Part shown: positions 59,257-64,000 of the stretch, one piece after another
Position numbering within the stretch: the first letter of the stretch is position 1
Layout of the letters: the number at the start of each line of letters is the position of its first letter
Assembly: GCA_051453625.1 (NCBI GenBank)
Contig: JBOZIK010000001.1
Coordinates: forward strand, 263,373,591-263,437,590
Length of the DNA: 64,000 nucleotides
Direction of reading: 5' to 3'
DNA from: Welwitschia mirabilis
Taxonomy: Eukaryota; Gnetophyta; Gnetopsida; Welwitschiales
Position numbers and translations under genes: made by a program
The notes under the pieces: model-generated
Told to the model about the DNA's origin: nothing
Databases searched by the model: none
Seen by the model: only the letters and a program-made list of their open reading frames with translations

Positions 59257-60253
59257 ATTGTAATGTCCAAAATTAGAAATTTAACTAAAATATAAATAAG
59301 TTATTTAATGTAAATGTCGTGCAAAGTCCTTAAGAAGGTACTAGTCTATAATTAATCAATATGTAATTATTAAAAACTATATGATTTAATTTATTACTAT
59401 TAGTTGGATTAGTATTGAAATCATTCCATTAGAGCATTTTATAACCTAATCATCTTAATTTAGAACATAGAGAACTTATAATTTAGAACCTAATTTGGTG
59501 TTTGTATACATATATTTATATTATAAGAAGATTATGAAGAGTAATATATATATATATATAATTAATAAAGTGAATTGAAGGAGATTTTATAGTAAAATTA
59601 TTATATGAAGGATTTGAAATATAGATCATTGTCTTCTAACTTTGATGTGATATCCATCCTTACATTCATATGATACATGCCTTTAAAGGATTCTCACAAA
59701 AGAGGAGATATATTTCCCTTGGTTTATGTTACACATATATTTCAATAAATATGAGACATTTTTGCTATGATCTTAAATGTTTTGCTTCTAAATCTATTAA
59801 AAGTAAACCTCTTTGTGAATACAGGGATAGTTGTGATGAAGTTTGTATGTGCAAGAAGAATGCTATAGCTTATTTGTCATGGACATCGTATTTTGTTTGA
59901 TCAATAATTAATCCTTTATTTAATCTCTTATTAATTAGTCAATTAAATCCTTGAATTCCTGTACTATTTAGTGTCTATTTAGAGGCTTTCACATACATTG
60001 GATTGTTAATGCTTTCTACTCCTAGCCATTGAAATTCAAAGTATGCTAATTAATTTAGTTGTTTAACTATGTTTTAATATTAAGAAAGGTATAGGTCCAA
60101 TGTTACACAAGAGTGGGAAAGCACTTACAATAGTTAGAGCACTGTGTATGAGGAAGAAATGCTAGTAAGAGGAGGAACACTGCATAGGGAAAAGGATGCA
60201 CAGTTGAGTGAAAGGACTGATATGAAAGAAACACAGATATTACTAATATGTTG
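59195..60253 (-). repeat. LTR end of a chromovirus-like element (extent unknown)
   Basis: Begins TGTAACAC or, after the second PBS, TGTAATGTCC, typical reversed LTR ends. The other LTR boundary was not found and may lie in the gap at 60,495. It contains a (TA)8 run at 59,545-59,560. Confidence 0.45.
59670..59900 (+). CDS. Unrecognised 76-codon ORF with a Cys-rich C-terminus
   Basis: Starts MIHAFKGFSQ; the second half has cysteines in CYDLKCF, then PLCEYRDSCDEVCMCKK. Codon use looks slightly less AT-driven than its neighbours, but there is no promoter, signal peptide or homolog I can name. It lies within what may be an LTR, so chance is a real possibility. Confidence 0.2.
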   Translation: MIHAFKGFSQKRRYISLGLCYTYISINMRHFCYDLKCFASKSIKSKPLCEYRDSCDEVCMCKKNAIAYLSWTSYFV

Positions 60254-60470
60254 CATGCACCATGAGAATATTCAAGAAAGGAAATAAGTGAACAATGCAT
60301 GAGAAAAAGAGAAACACTAGAATAAGGAAGAGGCAATGTGAAAAAAATCTATAAGTATTAGCGTTGGAGGTGCTTAATAGTATTTAATAGTTTTATCACC
60401 TATAAAAGCAAACAAATGTTACTTTAATATGAACTTTACCCTTTGCTTCTTTTACCTACTCATAAAAACA
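60254..60470 (+). promoter_or_regulatory. Candidate plant promoter with TATA box
   Basis: TATAAAAG at 60,401-60,408 lies about 63 bp before an ATG in good context. Upstream are GCATGCAC (about 60,253) and TGCATGAG (about 60,296), which contain the CATGCA/TGCATG core of RY elements known from seed promoters. The arrangement resembles an ordinary plant gene promoter more than anything else here. Confidence 0.4.
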
Positions 60471-60494
60471 ATGGCTTTAGAAGTCTCTCTCTCT
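60471..60494 (+). CDS. Possible gene start cut by a gap (MALEVSLS...)
   Basis: AACAATGGCT around the ATG at 60,471 fits the plant initiation consensus closely. Eight codons read MALEVSLS before the gap. The CT run at the gap edge would encode alternating Leu and Ser or simply be a microsatellite. An upstream in-frame ATG at 60,429 exists but has poorer context. Most of the reading frame, if real, lies in the 746-bp gap, so product and length are unknown. Confidence 0.3.
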
Positions 60495-61240
60495 NNNNNN
60501 NNNNNNNNNNNNNNNNNNNNNNNNNNNNNNNNNNNNNNNNNNNNNNNNNNNNNNNNNNNNNNNNNNNNNNNNNNNNNNNNNNNNNNNNNNNNNNNNNNNN
60601 NNNNNNNNNNNNNNNNNNNNNNNNNNNNNNNNNNNNNNNNNNNNNNNNNNNNNNNNNNNNNNNNNNNNNNNNNNNNNNNNNNNNNNNNNNNNNNNNNNNN
60701 NNNNNNNNNNNNNNNNNNNNNNNNNNNNNNNNNNNNNNNNNNNNNNNNNNNNNNNNNNNNNNNNNNNNNNNNNNNNNNNNNNNNNNNNNNNNNNNNNNNN
60801 NNNNNNNNNNNNNNNNNNNNNNNNNNNNNNNNNNNNNNNNNNNNNNNNNNNNNNNNNNNNNNNNNNNNNNNNNNNNNNNNNNNNNNNNNNNNNNNNNNNN
60901 NNNNNNNNNNNNNNNNNNNNNNNNNNNNNNNNNNNNNNNNNNNNNNNNNNNNNNNNNNNNNNNNNNNNNNNNNNNNNNNNNNNNNNNNNNNNNNNNNNNN
61001 NNNNNNNNNNNNNNNNNNNNNNNNNNNNNNNNNNNNNNNNNNNNNNNNNNNNNNNNNNNNNNNNNNNNNNNNNNNNNNNNNNNNNNNNNNNNNNNNNNNN
61101 NNNNNNNNNNNNNNNNNNNNNNNNNNNNNNNNNNNNNNNNNNNNNNNNNNNNNNNNNNNNNNNNNNNNNNNNNNNNNNNNNNNNNNNNNNNNNNNNNNNN
61201 NNNNNNNNNNNNNNNNNNNNNNNNNNNNNNNNNNNNNNNN
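60495..61240. other. Assembly gap (746 N)
   Basis: Begins directly after a CT dinucleotide run, a common cause of assembly breaks. Open reading frames drawn across it are artefacts. Confidence 0.95.
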
Positions 61241-61328
61241 TATTTGAAACCTTCAATTGTTATAAATGTTATATTCTTGAGATTTGATCTTATTAAATTG
61301 AAATATGAGTACCTTTTAATTAAATATA
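61241..61328 (+). repeat. Inverted copy of the LTR Z start region
   Basis: About 88 bp closely matching the reverse complement of 63,651-63,738 (both contain CCTTCAATTG, TATAAATGTTATATTCTTGA and ATATGAGTACCTTTT). It sits just outside LTR Z, next to its PBS, in opposite orientation. Confidence 0.8.
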
Positions 61329-61365
61329 ACACCCTAATTTTTTATAGTAGCAAAAATTCAAACTA

Positions 61366-61377
61366 GCTCTAATACCA
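61366..61377 (-). promoter_or_regulatory. Primer binding site beside LTR Z
   Basis: GCTCTAATACCA is the reverse of TGGTATTAGAGC, one base from the canonical iMet PBS. Three A's separate it from the LTR. Confidence 0.7.
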
Positions 61378-61380
61378 AAA

Positions 61381-63815
61381 TATAATGACTGTATTTGTTT
61401 TTCTAAACTTACAAACATTTCTTATTTAGTAAGGGATTAAATCCTTATGATTCCCCTCTATCAAAAGCATTAATTAAGAGCTATCTATATTATTGATAGA
61501 AAATTTAATCTTTATAATATCCATCTCAAGAATTTGTAACTTCCTTTAATAATGGCTCTCTTTAAGGTGGTCTTCTCCTCCATGATGCCTTAATTTTTCC
61601 ATATTTATCATTATTGAAAATAAAGTAATTGGAAGATTAAGTCTCATCATGGGTACTAACCATTCATTTGCACTAAATTTTCCCTCTCCTCTTATAAACT
61701 TACTTCATCACATTACATTAAATTAAAAAGGCTTATATTCTAAACAAATTTTATAACATTAAATTAATTAAAAATGACCTCTAACTCTATAACATTAAAT
61801 TGATTTAAAAGGGATTGAATTATCTCCCTTTACATTGAGTTTAAACCTTTAGGGAAGGATAGAAAATCATATTTCCATTAAAAGGAATTTATTAAGAATA
61901 AATAAACATAACATCCAAGAAATATTCTTCTAAAAACTCCATATAACAAGGGACTTTCAAGATTATTTTTCATATTCCAAATATAACATGAAATTAATAT
62001 GCCAAATCATAATCACCAAAAAGATTTCGAAATTCACAATTTTCAATTAACATTTCACACAACAAAATAATTCATGATTAAATATTTAAGATTCTCATAT
62101 AATGTGACTTCATATCAATATATTTTATTTTAAAAATTTTATTAAAAACATTCAACATTCAGTACAATATGAGCCTTTAAGTAATCTTCATAACTTTGCA
62201 AATCACACAAATAATTAAATGGAGTTTATCTTACATTACAATAGAAAAATATGTTGAATATTCATGAAACTCAGACGTTTAACTCTAAGTAATAAGGAAA
62301 ATAAGGATTATAAATTTTTCAATGAGATTTTCCATCAATATATATCCAAAAATCCTTTATAAACTCATGTTTATCTTAGTAATTAGACACTATATTTACC
62401 ACCTATCACAAAAAGATATGGGATGAGAACTATGAAAATCTCACAACCCTTAGTATGGCCTAGGCAAGAATAGTTAGTTTGATAAGAATATTTAAGAATT
62501 AAGATAGAAAATATAACAAATACTTCACGAAAATCAAGATATAATATATACACTAATCTTAAGGTTATGAATGAGAATATTAAATGTAATAAATATATCT
62601 ATCACTTCACTGCCGCGTTCGGCGATCTATGAAGTCCCCTACCTCATTTGACGATCTATGGTTCTCATATAATATTTAACTTTACTATCTTATTTGGTGA
62701 TCTGTAAAGTCCACTACCTAATTTGATGATCTATGGTAATATAATATCTCCACTACCTCATTCAGCGATCTATAGGATTCTCTCTTCACTACCTCATTTA
62801 ATGATCTATCAAGTCCACTACCTCATTTGGCGATTTATGGAAATCTATAATCATAACTTCAAAAAAAATGATATGAAGAAGCTAAGATAGGTTTGATCAT
62901 AACACAATACCTTAACATAGATTTTAACTACAAGATAACAAGGTAAGTACGATAGGATTTAATCATGAATTTTCATCTCATACAAGAAAGATAACTTCAA
63001 TATATCAAGAAAAGAACAAATGAATATCAGATATGCATCAACACATAGTTTTTATTACTTAAGAAACACATGATTTAACAATTAAATTATAGGAATACAT
63101 ACACATCAATCTCAATAAATAAATGCATAATAAAGAACCATCAAGGAAATACAAAAGTATAGAACCATCCCATAAACACAATGATCTCAATGTAGAATTC
63201 ATAAGAAAGGATTAACAAGGAATCAAAAAAGTATAGAACCATATCTGTAAATTCATTGTTCAAAGATCTTTCAAGTTTTTTAGAACTATTGAGCTTTCTA
63301 AGCTTCTAAGGTTCCACGGCAAGATTTTTTTTGGAAAATAAACTAGATTTGAAAAAGGAATAACTCTATTTGAAGTAAGAGAACATGTGTAAGATGATGA
63401 AACACAAGGATACAAAAGGACATAACATGAAACAATGATTAAGAGGGAGTTTCATAACATCTCATAAAGGATTACCTGTCCACTAGATGCTTTTAATAAC
63501 ATCAATAAGGATAATACTTTAGATTTAATAATGAGGAAAAGAATAAATAACATGTCTCCACAATATACATTTAATTCAACATAATTTCTAAAAATTTCAT
63601 AAGTAAATAGAAGAAATCATTTCCACCATAAAAGCATTAAATTGTTTGTAAATATTTAATCAAAAGGTACTCATATTATAATTTAATAAGATTGCATCTC
63701 AAGAATATAACATTTATAGCAATTGAAGGTTTCAAATAATTTAATATTTTCTAAATACTTCATTAAACATAACCTTTGTAAATTTTATATGAAAATTAAA
63801 AATGTGGACATGACA
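61381..63815 (-). repeat. LTR Z of a chromovirus-like element
   Basis: About 2.4 kb. Right end GGACATGACA is the reversed TGTCATGTCC start, as in Element I; left end TATAATGACT is the reversed LTR end. A PBS lies on its left and a polypurine tract plus integrase end on its right, so one LTR separates two interiors. Confidence 0.72.
62608..62845. repeat. 29-bp minisatellite with graded CpG loss
   Basis: Seven units of the form CACTACCTCATTTGGCGATC plus TATGAAGTC, some followed by spacer. The first unit (62,608) keeps CTGCCGCGTTCGGCGATCTA; later units read CTACCTCATTTGACGATC, CTACCTAATTTGATGATC, CTACCTCATTTAATGATC and so on, differing mainly at CpG and C positions. Confidence 0.8.
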
Positions 63816-64000
63816 TTTCTCATCTCCTTAAGAAGTTTCATCCTTAAAACTTACTAAAAGATTAGGTCTTCACTGATTAACATCTGCTTTTGCCTTCCAA
63901 GTTGCTATTTCTATAGATTGGTTGAACCACATTGATCTTGAAAATATTCTCCATAATATGTATTTAAAGTTGGTTTTACAGACATACAAAACTTTACAAT
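63816..64000 (-). pseudogene. Chromodomain-like integrase C-terminus and polypurine tract
   Basis: Minus-strand text reads RIFSRSMWFNQSIEIATWKA, KADVNQ, a stop, RPNLLVSFKDETS and a stop. This fits the C-terminus of plant chromoviruses (a V-W------EEATWE core followed by a RYPHLF-like segment). Purine-rich text (TTAAGGAGATGAGAAA) directly precedes the LTR start TGTCATGTCC. The rest of integrase lies beyond the window edge. Chromodomains direct integration to modified chromatin. This copy has two stops. Confidence 0.7.

Noticed and set aside
60429-61366. Four long ORFs of 259-307 codons on both strands
   Set aside because: Nearly all residues are N-derived unknowns; the frames merely cross the 746-N gap.
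1-64000. CRISPR array, bacterial operons, organelle DNA, rRNA or tRNA genes
   Set aside because: No regularly spaced repeats with unique spacers, no ribosome binding sites or operon structure, and no recognisable plastid, mitochondrial, rRNA or tRNA sequence. All evidence points to plant nuclear repeat DNA.

Overview
This window looks like repeat-rich, non-genic DNA from a flowering plant. It is very AT-rich and contains no intact protein-coding gene. Almost everything recognisable is decayed LTR retrotransposon of the Ty3/gypsy superfamily, plus one non-LTR (LINE) reverse transcriptase scrap, several tandem repeats and five assembly gaps. Reading frames are broken by many TAA/TAG/TGA codons. 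Several primer binding sites differ from the expected tRNA complement almost only by C-to-T and G-to-A changes, which points to long silencing with cytosine methylation and deamination.

Layout. 1-3.06 kb: degenerate DNA with a LINE RT fragment (-), a perfect hairpin and a 22-bp minisatellite. 3.06-6.29 kb: 5' half of a minus-strand Tat/Athila-like element (copy X1) ending in its tRNA-Asp-type PBS and 28 bp of LTR. 6.29-16.3 kb: a plus-strand element (I) with about 4.3-kb LTRs, a tRNA-iMet-type PBS and a gag remnant but no pol. It interrupts X1 and is itself cut by a gap. 16.4-20.0 kb: 3' part of a plus-strand Athila-like element (protease scrap, 3' noncoding region, LTR). 20.0-24.7 kb: nothing recognised.

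24.96-51.71 kb can be read as one old minus-strand element (X2: 3' LTR at 24,958-26,277; 5' LTR at 50,354-51,709, PBS next to it) whose middle is occupied by a nested cluster of a second Athila-like family. Within the cluster a minus LTR (26,793-35,481) is split by a complete plus-strand element (27,420-34,832) with a perfect 5-bp target duplication. This is followed by a 3' noncoding region, a truncated LTR, an integrase fragment and a further near-complete minus element (39,392-47,244).

51.7-59.2 kb holds a 250-bp module shared with 24.7 kb, an unassigned 150-codon ORF, a 133/189-bp satellite-like array and a purine-rich, G-rich tract. 59.2-64 kb carries chromovirus-like sequence on the minus strand (dual PBS at 59.2 kb; LTR at 61.4-63.8 kb with a 29-bp CpG-bearing minisatellite; a chromodomain-like integrase end at the window edge). 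The only hint of an ordinary gene is at 60.40-60.49 kb: a TATA box followed by an ATG in good plant context that runs straight into a 746-bp gap.

The most informative results are the nesting order, the duplicated PBS spaced exactly 65 bp in two elements, the tandem palindromic modules in the LTRs, the deamination signature, and two false duplications flanking 100-N gaps. I did not find an intact novel system.
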